Source of the DNA: an uncultured Erysipelotrichaceae bacterium
Lineage (GTDB): Bacteria > Bacillota_I > Bacilli_A > Erysipelotrichales > Erysipelotrichaceae
NCBI GenBank assembly: GCA_902795875.1
Contig: CADBND010000231.1
Coordinates: 1-10,849, forward strand
DNA length: 10,849 nt
Direction: 5' to 3'
Shown here: positions 1-7,794 of the stretch, piece by piece
Layout of the letters: each line of letters begins with the position of its first letter
How positions within the stretch are numbered: position 1 is the stretch's first letter
Notes under the pieces: model-generated
What the model was told of the DNA's origin: nothing
Database searches by the model: none
What the model saw: only the letters and a program-made list of their open reading frames with translations
Translations under genes and position numbers: made by a program

Positions 1-946
1 AAGAATATATTTCATTTGCTTCTTTTAAACATTCTTTTGATATTCTGTTTCTGAGTTTTTCATTATCGATCAATTCACTGATTGCTCTAACCCAATCTTC
101 GGTTGTATTCTTTACCAGCAAACCATTTTCTCTATCCCTTATTCCAAATACATATGGTTCGCAATCCGTATAGACACCAGCAATACCAAAAGAAGCATAT
201 TCAACATATTTATTGAAATACTTGCATCTGTGGAATGGTGTTTCCGGCATTGGCGCCAGGCCAATATCCCAGTTGCATTTTGCCATATAGGCAGTATAGG
301 CATCATAGCCATCCTGATATGGAAGATGAGTTAAACCTAATTCATCCACAAAATCAGGTTTGGCTCCCATGAATTCTATCTCAATACTATCTCCATATTT
401 TTTTACGATTTCTCTTATGGCATTCGATAAGATATTATTTATATCCTGAGCTCTGTCAATCGATCCGGCAAAACCAATCTTGACTTTGTCATTTTTAGGC
501 TTCCTGTTGATTCTGTTTAATGATGGTTCCGCAATCAGATATTTATATCTGAAAGAGTCACCATATTTTTCCATCAGTACTGGAGAAGGAGTCAGAAATG
601 TATCACAGTTGGACATGATTGTTCTTATATTTTTATTAGTTGAAGGCAGAAGATAGTATGGTGCGCTGCTCAGATAGGAAGGGGCATTCAGAAGATCGTC
701 ATCCATGACATAGATCAGTTTCTTGCCAGTCTTCTTTGCGATCTTCGAAACATAAGCGTCGATATCGGAATCAGATCTTAAAAAGACGATGATATCCGCC
801 CATTCCACATTCCGTTTATTGATAAAGTGGGAAATGGAAAACTTGTAGTTGCATTTCCCCTGTTTTTCCAGATATTCAAGCTGACAATGTCCGCATAATA
901 AAACAGAAGGAATAAAAGTAGTTGAGACGACCAATACGTTCATCAT
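1..946 (-). CDS. Family 4-like glycosyltransferase, 3' end outside window
   Basis: An open frame of 315 codons runs from the ATG at 946 to the left window edge without a stop. The N-terminal half starts MMNVLVVSTTFIPS. It contains LIYVMDDDLLNAPSYL (77-92), a pattern of GT-B enzymes with a D-D-D stretch, then FLTPSPVL (117-124). The C-terminal domain begins at KIGFAGSIDRAQDI (156-169). CKYFNKYVEYASFGIAGVYT (241-260) is the donor-binding signature, and GLLVKNTTEDWVRAI (275-289) the usual following segment. The missing C-terminus is probably short, as GT4 proteins usually end soon after this point. The ATG at 946 gives the ATGA overlap with the ATPase stop; the adjacent ATG at 943 is an alternative start. 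The gene is distinctly AT-rich compared with all upstream genes, which suggests a different origin. Confidence 0.9.
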   Translation of the reverse strand, partial: MMNVLVVSTTFIPSVLLCGHCQLEYLEKQGKCNYKFSISHFINKRNVEWADIIVFLRSDSDIDAYVSKIAKKTGKKLIYVMDDDLLNAPSYLSSAPYYLLPSTNKNIRTIMSNCDTFLTPSPVLMEKYGDSFRYKYLIAEPSLNRINRKPKNDKVKIGFAGSIDRAQDINNILSNAIREIVKKYGDSIEIEFMGAKPDFVDELGLTHLPYQDGYDAYTAYMAKCNWDIGLAPMPETPFHRCKYFNKYVEYASFGIAGVYTDCEPYVFGIRDRENGLLVKNTTEDWVRAISELIDNEKLRNRISKECLKEANEIYS

Positions 947-1689
947 GCCTTTATTCCCTGTGCTTCTTTATAAGCTTTACATACTTCATCCGTATCACCG
1001 AACATGACGACTCTTCCATGATCGAGCCAGATGACTTTGTCACACATCTCCTCTATCTTTTCCAGGTCGTGGGAAACAAACAGGACCGTCGCCCCACCCG
1101 ACATCAGTTCCTTCATGCGGTTGAAACTCTTCTCCTGGAAAGCGACATCGCCGACCGCCAGGATCTCATCAACGATCAGGATCTCCGGCTGTACGACGGA
1201 AGCGATCGAGAAAGCAAGCCTCGCCATCATACCGGAAGAATAATTCCGGATCGGCATGTCGATAAAGTCACGGATCTCCGCAAAATCGACGATCTCGTCA
1301 TATTTTGACTCAAGATATTCCTTGGAATAGCCCAGGATCGCACCATTGAGGTAAATGTTTTCCTTTCCGGTCAGTTCCAGGTCGAATCCGGCACCCAGTT
1401 CCAGCATCGGAACGATATTCCCATAAGTCCTGATCTTACCGGAAGTCGGTTTGAGGATACCCGAAATCAGCTTCAGAGTCGTTGATTTTCCGGCACCGTT
1501 CTTGCCTATCAGACCTAAGGTCTTACCTTTTTCAAGGACGAAAGAAACATTATCTAATGCCAAAAACTCGTTGAATTTCAACTTTCCTCTTGCAGCTACC
1601 GTAAAGACTTCCTTCAGGGAATTCAGAGGTTCGTCTGACATCCTGAATTTCATCGTCACATTTTCAACTTCGATCATATTTTCAGCCAT
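943..1689 (-). CDS. Polysaccharide ABC exporter ATP-binding protein (Wzt/TagH type, NBD only)
   Basis: This 248-residue cytoplasmic ATPase powers glycan export with the permease encoded just upstream. Motifs are Walker A GKNGAGKS (62-69), the family-typical MLELGAGFDLELTGKEN (95-111) where a Glu replaces the usual Q-loop Gln, signature YSSGMMARLAF (150-160), Walker B ILIVDEIL (170-177) with Glu175, D-loop AVGD (178-181) and switch His207. The sequence ends soon after the NBD, so there is no C-terminal carbohydrate-binding domain such as that of E. coli O9a Wzt, and no TagH-like extension. All catalytic residues are present. Its TGA overlaps the ATG of the next gene by 4 bases. Confidence 0.95.
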   Translation of the reverse strand: MAENMIEVENVTMKFRMSDEPLNSLKEVFTVAARGKLKFNEFLALDNVSFVLEKGKTLGLIGKNGAGKSTTLKLISGILKPTSGKIRTYGNIVPMLELGAGFDLELTGKENIYLNGAILGYSKEYLESKYDEIVDFAEIRDFIDMPIRNYSSGMMARLAFSIASVVQPEILIVDEILAVGDVAFQEKSFNRMKELMSGGATVLFVSHDLEKIEEMCDKVIWLDHGRVVMFGDTDEVCKAYKEAQGIKA

Positions 1690-1694
1690 AAGGA

Positions 1695-1699
1695 CCTCT
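1695..1699 (-). promoter_or_regulatory. Shine-Dalgarno of the ABC ATPase gene
   Basis: AGAGG on the minus strand lies 5 bases before the ATG at 1689 and overlaps the TAG stop of the permease gene. It favours that ATG over the in-frame Met5. Confidence 0.6.
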
Positions 1700-3125
1700 A
1701 CAGATATAACGAGAATTTATCCTGTGTCTTTTTGAACGTAAAGGCACCGATAAATAAAGAAAGTAACGCAAACAGCAGACAGAAGACATATGCCCGCGGT
1801 TCGGGCGATATGCCGTTTATCAGAACAGTACGGCAATTGCCGATGAAATGATAAAGAGGATTCAGACGGATCACGAAGCGATACTTATCCGGAACGATCT
1901 CAGCCGGATAAAAGATCGGTGTGGCATACATCCAGATCTGGATCAGGACAGTCCATAAGAACTGAATATCCCTGAAAAAGACCATCAGCGCGGAAAGGAA
2001 TAAGCCGATCCCGAACGAAAAGATGATCAGACAGGCAATGAAGTAGAAGAATAAGATCGCCTGTGGCCTGATCGAAACGCCAAGGATCAAAGACGCCAGA
2101 ACCAGTGGAACCAGCGAGATCGCCAGGTTGGTAGAAGAAGAAATCGTCCGCGAAAGTGGGAAGATGTACTTCGGAATATAGACCTTGGTGATCAGACGCG
2201 CATTGCCGCTTATCGAAGTCAGGCACATCGTCGTGCACTCATTGAAGAAACTGAAGCAGACGACACCGCACAATAAGTAGATGGGATAGTTCCTAGTGTC
2301 CGAAGAAAAGAAAGTCGAGAAGACCAGAAACTGAACCGTCATCGTCATCAGCGGATTCAGGAAGCTCCAGAAAACGCCCAATATGGATCTTTTGTATTTC
2401 GTTTTGAAATCGCGGATGACCAGCTGTGAGATCAGAAACTGATAGCGGTAGATCGCAGCGATCGCAATGACGATATAGTTGTATTTTCCATGAAGATAAC
2501 TGTTGTAAGAAAGGATGAGCAGGACCGCCAGTAAAGCACCAAGAACGCCCATGATCGCCCAATAATACTGGCTTATCGCGATCACATCAGAACCGCTGAC
2601 CGAAAAACACAAAGTACCTTCGACCATCTCACTGCCGACTTTGATCATCGATCCTTCCGGCGCGTTCTGCTTATTCATCATCACCGAAACGCCTTCATTA
2701 GCCTTGGCATGAGACAGAATTCTTAACGTAAGTTCATGACCTTTATACCCCGAAATAGGTGTTTTTGGAGTCAGATAAAGCCTGTGCTGTTCCGGAACAT
2801 CTTTCGCAATGTCATATTCCTGAGAATATAACACGTTGGTTCCATCGACCAGGCAGACGATCAGATCGCCTTTGCCTTCCCGATACAGTTTTGTGAAAAC
2901 GATCGATACACTTTCGATATTGTCGACCGGAACAACGAAATCCTGGGAAACGATGATGCCTCTTGTAAGTTCCCTGGTCACCGCATCCGCTTCAACGATC
3001 GAATTGCTTTCTTCGACCTTTCGATATTTCAGCTGATCTCCGGCCAGAAAATAAAAAGATACTGCAAAAACAGTATAGAAAATAAAAGTAAGTAAAAATA
3101 TCTTTCTTAATTTTTCTTTTGTCAT
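1698..3125 (-). CDS. Polysaccharide ABC exporter permease (Wzm/TagG type) with N-terminal extracytoplasmic beta domain
   Basis: This 475-residue protein has a canonical permease portion from about 215 onward. It has the amphipathic entry region LVIRDFKTKYKRSILGVFWS (235-254), then about six helices, with FFRDIQFLW (383-391), YATPIFYP (400-407) and LNPLYHFI (421-428), all family landmarks. Wzm, TagG and RgpC proteins are usually about 260-290 residues, so 210 residues are extra. The extension has a helix (9-28), a beta-rich domain (44-179) and a second helix (about 187-207). This topology puts the domain outside and returns the chain to the cytoplasm where the normal permease begins. The extension closely resembles the preceding gene product. 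The role is export of a lipid-linked glycan with the ATPase encoded 8 bases downstream. The start is at 3125; the Shine-Dalgarno is weak and coupling to the upstream gene is likely. Confidence 0.93.
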   Translation of the reverse strand: MTKEKLRKIFLLTFIFYTVFAVSFYFLAGDQLKYRKVEESNSIVEADAVTRELTRGIIVSQDFVVPVDNIESVSIVFTKLYREGKGDLIVCLVDGTNVLYSQEYDIAKDVPEQHRLYLTPKTPISGYKGHELTLRILSHAKANEGVSVMMNKQNAPEGSMIKVGSEMVEGTLCFSVSGSDVIAISQYYWAIMGVLGALLAVLLILSYNSYLHGKYNYIVIAIAAIYRYQFLISQLVIRDFKTKYKRSILGVFWSFLNPLMTMTVQFLVFSTFFSSDTRNYPIYLLCGVVCFSFFNECTTMCLTSISGNARLITKVYIPKYIFPLSRTISSSTNLAISLVPLVLASLILGVSIRPQAILFFYFIACLIIFSFGIGLFLSALMVFFRDIQFLWTVLIQIWMYATPIFYPAEIVPDKYRFVIRLNPLYHFIGNCRTVLINGISPEPRAYVFCLLFALLSLFIGAFTFKKTQDKFSLYL

Positions 3126-3128
3126 TGA

Positions 3129-3662
3129 TCAATCGCCTGACACAGAGAAGCAGATGCTTCCGGTCATCTTTTTTGAACCGAAACTGAAAGTGGATCGGAC
3201 ACTGTTGTTGATCATAAGTGCCACACCCGTATCAGAATCGGAAGCCGGATAGATCTTCAGTGTGAGTTCTTTTCCCTTCAGACCGCTGACTGTGCTTCCC
3301 TTCGCATATACACGGTGCTGATCGGGAATATCCGCAACATTGATATCTTGCTTCAGAATAGTGTTATTTCCATCCAGTAATTCTACTGTAATATATGTGT
3401 TTTCAAGACTATAAAGTTTGTTGAAAACAAGGGCTACTTTGCCTACACTGTCTTCCGTACATTTGAAAGTCTGTGATACGACCGTACCTTTCGTGATCTC
3501 ATCGGATACATCGTTGGCTTCGATCATTTCTGATCCACCTTTTGCAGAATTGGAAGAACCCGAACCACCGATCTTATCTGAAAACATGATCAGCGTAGCG
3601 CCCAATACAAAAACAGCCAGTAAGCCGATAATAATCGCTTTTTTATTCATTTTCTTTAACAT
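3129..3662 (-). CDS. Small membrane-anchored extracytoplasmic beta-domain protein, paralogous to the permease N-terminus
   Basis: This 177-residue protein belongs to no family I can name. It has a basic N-terminus (MLKKMNKK), one helix or uncleaved signal at about 8-27, a Gly/Ser linker (GGSGSSNSAKGG, 32-43), then a beta-rich domain (46-177). There is no lipobox cysteine. Blocks shared with the next gene are VSQxF (62-66), VFxKLY (79-84), PDQHRxY (113-119), GxKGxELTLxI (127-137) and CFSVSG (171-176). The protein stops exactly where the permease continues into its second helix. Its TGA is 3 bases before the permease ATG. It may be a partner or regulator of the transporter, or a glycan-binding protein; both are inference. 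An alternative start is Met5 (3650), since AGGA is only 2 bases from the first ATG. Confidence 0.8.
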   Translation of the reverse strand: MLKKMNKKAIIIGLLAVFVLGATLIMFSDKIGGSGSSNSAKGGSEMIEANDVSDEITKGTVVSQTFKCTEDSVGKVALVFNKLYSLENTYITVELLDGNNTILKQDINVADIPDQHRVYAKGSTVSGLKGKELTLKIYPASDSDTGVALMINNSVRSTFSFGSKKMTGSICFSVSGD

Positions 3663-3681
3663 ATTCCTAATTCTAACACGT

Positions 3682-4593
3682 TTAAATATAATTTACTAAT
3701 ACGAGGAAACAAAAGAAAAGGTCGTTGACCGTACCGCTGCGGAAGCATTTGGAAGTCAGCAGTGCCTTCTTCAGTTTCTTATCTTCATCATAAAAAGCTA
3801 CCGTTTCGATCAGTTTTCTCTTATCCGGATCGCAATCTTGTCCATAGACTCTTAACAGCGATCTGGCTGTATTCCGACGATAATTGCGGATCTGACCGTT
3901 CAAAAAACGTCCGATACGCCCAAAGAAAGTCCGGATAGGATCAGCATCCATGCCGATCTGATTGTCACCATGCTGGCGATAAAACATATGGCTTTCCGGA
4001 TCCAGGATCATCTTCCCGTAGAGCGTGACGACCTTGTGGATGATGGCGTCATGAATGATACAGTATTCCTTATTCACGTCATAGCGCAGGATCTGTTTTC
4101 TGGCCGCTTCGTTGAAGACAAAAGTACAACCCGGCGCGGTATGATAGATCAGCGCATGCGGAAAATCCGAGAAGTTATACAAAGACGAGACATTGGAATT
4201 GATCGGATTCAGATCCTCATCCGTAAGAGTATACTTGCTGCAATACAATAAAGGCTTATTATTATCTTCGTTACTTAGGAGTTCAACTGCCCTTTCCAGT
4301 TTATCCTCAAACCAGACATCATCCTGGTCGCATAACGCATAATAGTCGGCTTCCTCAGAATTATTTATCAGATCCCAAAACGACTTAGCAGGTTTGAGGT
4401 TTTCACCCGTATAAAAGGAGATAAAATCGTACTTTTTACAGTATTCCTCAAGAATACTGATCGTTCCATCACTTGAACCGTCATCTCTTATGATGATGCG
4501 ATAAGGCTGCAGCTTCTGCGCCAAAAGAGAATCCAACTGTTCCCGGATATATCTTTCGCCATTGTACGAAGAAAGTAGTACGATCACTCTCAT
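3682..4593 (-). CDS. GT2 glycosyltransferase, RgpB/RfbF-like (rhamnosyltransferase-type)
   Basis: This 303-residue protein has a GT-A domain with LLSSYNGERYIREQLDSLL (6-24), RDDGSSDGT (36-44) and ALCDQDDVWFEDKLE (86-100), the metal and donor site. GCTFVFN (155-161), HDAII (181-185) and FYRQHGDNQIG (204-214) follow. This order is typical of the RgpB/RfbF group, many of which transfer rhamnose to cell-wall or O-antigen glycans. Rhamnose is a family-level guess; no dTDP-rhamnose genes are in the window. The C-terminus ends with a short hydrophobic stretch (FFCFLVLV), common in this group and probably membrane-associated. The gene is complete and is followed after 19 bases by the small secreted-domain gene. 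Confidence 0.9.
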   Translation of the reverse strand: MRVIVLLSSYNGERYIREQLDSLLAQKLQPYRIIIRDDGSSDGTISILEEYCKKYDFISFYTGENLKPAKSFWDLINNSEEADYYALCDQDDVWFEDKLERAVELLSNEDNNKPLLYCSKYTLTDEDLNPINSNVSSLYNFSDFPHALIYHTAPGCTFVFNEAARKQILRYDVNKEYCIIHDAIIHKVVTLYGKMILDPESHMFYRQHGDNQIGMDADPIRTFFGRIGRFLNGQIRNYRRNTARSLLRVYGQDCDPDKRKLIETVAFYDEDKKLKKALLTSKCFRSGTVNDLFFCFLVLVNYI

Positions 4594-5690
4594 TTCATCA
4601 CCTCATCGATGACTTCAAGACATCTTTCGCAAAACGCCTTCTTGGTAAAGTTTTCATTATACAGCTCGACGATCTTTTCATGTCCTTTCCGCTGTCTGAT
4701 CAGTGTTTCACTGTCCAGAACAGTATCCTTTTCCAGATCGATGCCGGCATCCCTTTCCTTCACCATTCTCCAGGTATCTCCCTTGATCGTGTTGATGATC
4801 GGAAGGCCGTGCGCAAAATAATCGATACATTTGGTCGTAAAGCCGATATAAAGATCCTCACGGTAAATATTGATGCCCGCATGGCACTGATCAAAGATCT
4901 GACTTTTTTTCTTTTCATCCCGGATCGCTCCGTGATAGACTACCTCACATACCTTGGAAGCTTTTTCCAGGAAAGAATCGGTACTTTCCCCTTCTCCGAT
5001 CACATGAAGGATCACTTTTCTATCCGCAGAAGAAAGGACATCGACGATCCTGTCGATATCGATGATATTGTTGATCGAACCGATATAGACTAAAGAAAGG
5101 ACGGAGTCATCAGTTCTTGGTTCATTGACGATATCTTCATTGTCTCTCGCCCAGTAGATCGTCGTGATCTTGCCGTCATATTCCTTCTTTAAGATCGTCT
5201 GATACATATCACATTCGCTGACCACGGCATCCGCACAACCGATGTTTTTTGCCCGGACATCTCTCCATATTGCAAAAGGAAGCAGGTCCTTATTGAGACT
5301 GACAGGCAGTGATTCCGGCCACATGTCGATGATATCGACGATGACCTTTACGCCCGGATGTCTGTTTTTGTATTTCTTTGCTTCTTTGATCAAAGAATTG
5401 GCCGGAGCGATCAGCCAGATCAGATCGGGAACATCCTCTTCCAGCAAGGCAAAGACATCCTTTGCAAATTGCATATGTGAAAAGATCCTTCCGAAAGAAA
5501 GGTTCTTTTTGTAAGATTTCGTCTTGACTAGTGTTATTCCATCAGGCGCTTTTGTCCTGACCTGTTTATGGATATGTGAAAAATCGGAACTGTATGCCTT
5601 TACCTCGTAGTTCCGGGCTTTACATGCATCATAAATAAAGTTCACCCGTTCCTCATTCGATTCAAAACAGGTAACGATCGTGATCTTCAT
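4590..5690 (-). CDS. Family 4-like glycosyltransferase
   Basis: This 366-residue GT-B enzyme opens with MKITIVTCFESNEERVNF. VIVDIIDMWPESLP (117-129) is the D-x-WP-x-S pattern seen in amino-deoxysugar and related transferases of the WbuB type; the similarity is in style and does not assign a substrate. The C-terminal domain starts near 198 (LSLVYIGSINNIIDIDRI). FTTKCIDYFAHGLPIINT (284-301) corresponds to the donor-site K-x-x-E/D-Y motif, with Asp290 in place of the usual Glu. It follows the DUF2142 gene after 25 bases, the longest gap in the window, with no convincing Shine-Dalgarno. It overlaps the next gene by 4 bases. It probably adds one sugar to the lipid-linked glycan. Confidence 0.9.
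   Translation of the reverse strand: MKITIVTCFESNEERVNFIYDACKARNYEVKAYSSDFSHIHKQVRTKAPDGITLVKTKSYKKNLSFGRIFSHMQFAKDVFALLEEDVPDLIWLIAPANSLIKEAKKYKNRHPGVKVIVDIIDMWPESLPVSLNKDLLPFAIWRDVRAKNIGCADAVVSECDMYQTILKKEYDGKITTIYWARDNEDIVNEPRTDDSVLSLVYIGSINNIIDIDRIVDVLSSADRKVILHVIGEGESTDSFLEKASKVCEVVYHGAIRDEKKKSQIFDQCHAGINIYREDLYIGFTTKCIDYFAHGLPIINTIKGDTWRMVKERDAGIDLEKDTVLDSETLIRQRKGHEKIVELYNENFTKKAFCERCLEVIDEVMK
4598..4604 (-). promoter_or_regulatory. Shine-Dalgarno of the RgpB-like GT2 gene
   Basis: On the minus strand GAGGTGA lies inside the last codons of the upstream glycosyltransferase, 4 bases before the ATG at 4593 (7 bases from the GAGG core). It fixes that start and shows that the 4-base overlapping gene has its own ribosome binding site. 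Confidence 0.65.
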
Positions 5691-5715
5691 AAATTTATTT
5701 TAATCTGTGGATCCG

Positions 5716-7794
5716 TTAATTCACAAATGTATAAGACAAAACATATACGACCACTTCGAAAACGATGGCAACAAACGCCAGGATCGCATAATCATCTATC
5801 CACTTAGGTAGTTTGATCTTGTTGTTGTGGATAAGGATAAAGACATAAGGTAACAGCGGTGAGAAATAGCGTCCCTGGATACCCTGAATGACCGGACCGC
5901 CGAAATCTTCGATGATGTCCTGATTGATCTCCGTCCATGACACCAGCATTCCACCGCACATCATGAATCCGGCAAAGACGCACAGGAAAATGGATACGAT
6001 CTTGAACCAGATCGGTTCCGTTTTTTCTTCTTCTCTTAAAGAGGCCATGATCAGCAGTCCCAGCATGCCATGTACAAGGCTCGTCGGAAGGATCAGGGAA
6101 TTGCCCGAAAGTGCTCTGCCGATCGAACCGTAGAACCAGGATTTCAGATAGACACGGATCGTCCGTAGGAAGATCACGATCATCTCGATAGGATGGTCGG
6201 TCGCATATGCGAAAGAATAATAGTCGTCACCTTCCTTCAAAGGAACGATGGGACCGAATCTTGCATACGCTCCTCTTCCTTTGCCCAACAGATGCGTTCC
6301 GGAAGAGATCCTTGCCTCCGTCAGCTTTTCGAAAGCCTTTCTTACGATCCTGAAGATCAATGGGAATAAGAGGATCGTTATTTCGAATATCGGCGGCGCC
6401 GTCAGAATAAGCGTGCCGATGACCTTGTTGCGTTTGGAACCGTAACGTTCAGCCGGAACAAACCAGTATAGGAACACAAAGAGACCGTAGACGACCTTGA
6501 TCGGTGCGATCAGTACGGAACAGATAAAGACGAATATGAATTCTTTTCTGTCGATCGTCTCCTTCTGGTGCATCCACTTCAAAAGGAATGCGATCAGTAC
6601 AAAGGTCAAACCGTTGATGAAACAGTCATAGGAATAAGATGCCGCCTGCTGTATGAATATCGGCAAGGTCGCCATGATGCCAAGCAGCAGTTTGTGGACC
6701 GGCGTCTTCTTGATCGCGATATAAACGCAAAAGATATAGAAGATCAGATTGAAGAGCCTTCCCAGATAGAACGTACGAAGCATGTTCCAGTTCAGAAGCC
6801 TTGCGACAGTAATACCCAAAGCCTGGGGAACAAAGCAAGTCTTGTAGGACTCTTCGATATCGAATTTCATTTTGATGATCTTGTTGTCCAATGACAGCGG
6901 ACGGTTGATCTTCCTGATGAAACGCATATAGGCAGCAGAAACATTGAAATGTCCCGCAAAATCACCGTAATTCTGATATTCTTCGTCAAAATACATGTGA
7001 TCCTTGCCCATCATGTAGTTGGAAAGCTGGAAAGAATACTCGTAATGGACCGTCTCATCCGGTGGTGACATCGGTGTGATAACTAACAGGAACGTCAATC
7101 CGAAAGCGATCGTCATCATTGTGAAGATCACTTCATAGCGCGGTTTAATCAGCAAGACCGTGAATATGATCAAAGAGAAAGTGATGATCACCCAGGTGAT
7201 GACGATGTTGTAGAACAGTGTCAGTTCATCGTTTTTCACCAGATAACGCAAAGTCAGATCCCCTTCCTGGACCTCTTCGTTGATCGTAAGCTTGCTGTCC
7301 TCAAAGACCTTGAAAGAAGAATAATAGACACCGACGCTTCTTCCTTCTTCACTGTCTGAAGAAAGTTCCACGACGATCATTTCATCATCATCCTGTTGAA
7401 GTTCTTGATTCAATGGAATCCTTGTGAAGGCATTATCCTGGATGCTTCCGACACGGATATCCTTTTCCGCATAAACCTTATCGGAATCCATTCCCTTTAC
7501 CAAAACATGGATGTTTCCGGCATTGCGACGGGCATAGGTCGCCATTTTTACTGCGACTGTATCCGCTCCTTCTTCGATCGGCACGGTCTCAGTAATATGC
7601 ACATCCTTGGTCAATTCGATATATTGATCGTAGAATTCGTTGCCGCTTGACAGTTTGCCCAAAGAATCGCGGTTAAACAGCAGCGTCAATACAACGATCA
7701 AGATCCAGGCTATGATCAACCCGGCATTCAATAATGGTTTTTTCTTAAAATTCGTCCTGACCCGTTCGATCAGTTTCTTGCATCTATCTTTCAT
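5716..7794 (-). CDS. DUF2142 polytopic membrane protein with N-terminal extracytoplasmic beta domain (putative GT-C glycosyltransferase)
   Basis: This 692-residue protein has a basic N-terminus, a first helix at 21-40, a soluble beta-rich domain at about 50-190, a second helix at 193-215, then roughly ten further hydrophobic segments. Family marks are TPMSPPDETVHYEY (240-253) at the exit of a helix, ASYSYD (385-390) and GIQGRYFSPLLPY (638-650), all typical of DUF2142. The acidic PPDE motif sits where GT-C enzymes carry a catalytic acid in their first large outer loop, so lipid-phosphate-sugar-dependent transfer outside the membrane is plausible but unproven. The 50-190 domain aligns by eye with the small secreted protein at 3129-3662 and with the N-terminus of the ABC permease. 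The gene overlaps the upstream one by 4 bases and has no Shine-Dalgarno, so coupled translation is likely. Confidence 0.88.
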   Translation of the reverse strand: MKDRCKKLIERVRTNFKKKPLLNAGLIIAWILIVVLTLLFNRDSLGKLSSGNEFYDQYIELTKDVHITETVPIEEGADTVAVKMATYARRNAGNIHVLVKGMDSDKVYAEKDIRVGSIQDNAFTRIPLNQELQQDDDEMIVVELSSDSEEGRSVGVYYSSFKVFEDSKLTINEEVQEGDLTLRYLVKNDELTLFYNIVITWVIITFSLIIFTVLLIKPRYEVIFTMMTIAFGLTFLLVITPMSPPDETVHYEYSFQLSNYMMGKDHMYFDEEYQNYGDFAGHFNVSAAYMRFIRKINRPLSLDNKIIKMKFDIEESYKTCFVPQALGITVARLLNWNMLRTFYLGRLFNLIFYIFCVYIAIKKTPVHKLLLGIMATLPIFIQQAASYSYDCFINGLTFVLIAFLLKWMHQKETIDRKEFIFVFICSVLIAPIKVVYGLFVFLYWFVPAERYGSKRNKVIGTLILTAPPIFEITILLFPLIFRIVRKAFEKLTEARISSGTHLLGKGRGAYARFGPIVPLKEGDDYYSFAYATDHPIEMIVIFLRTIRVYLKSWFYGSIGRALSGNSLILPTSLVHGMLGLLIMASLREEEKTEPIWFKIVSIFLCVFAGFMMCGGMLVSWTEINQDIIEDFGGPVIQGIQGRYFSPLLPYVFILIHNNKIKLPKWIDDYAILAFVAIVFEVVVYVLSYTFVN

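Noticed and set aside
922..1308. Plus-strand open frame of 128 codons opposite the ABC ATPase gene
   Set aside because: It lies antisense to a gene with all ABC motifs intact. Its protein is low in recognisable structure and has no family resemblance. The same applies to the other plus-strand frames, for example 4680-5093 and 6568-6894.
1227..1403. Glu in place of Gln in the Q-loop region of the ABC ATPase as a possible defect
   Set aside because: The LELGAGF form is normal for Wzt/TagH-type polysaccharide exporters, and Walker A, Walker B, signature and switch His are all present.
1900..2562. Minus-strand frames of 112 and 89 codons inside the permease gene
   Set aside because: They are out-of-frame readings of the permease coding region with unstructured, His/Asp-rich translations. 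The permease frame is continuous with family motifs across the whole stretch.
3663..3681. AT-rich 19-base gap as a promoter for the exporter genes
   Set aside because: It is too short to hold both a -35 and a -10, and I see no convincing -10 in or just before it. Read-through from the upstream gene is simpler.
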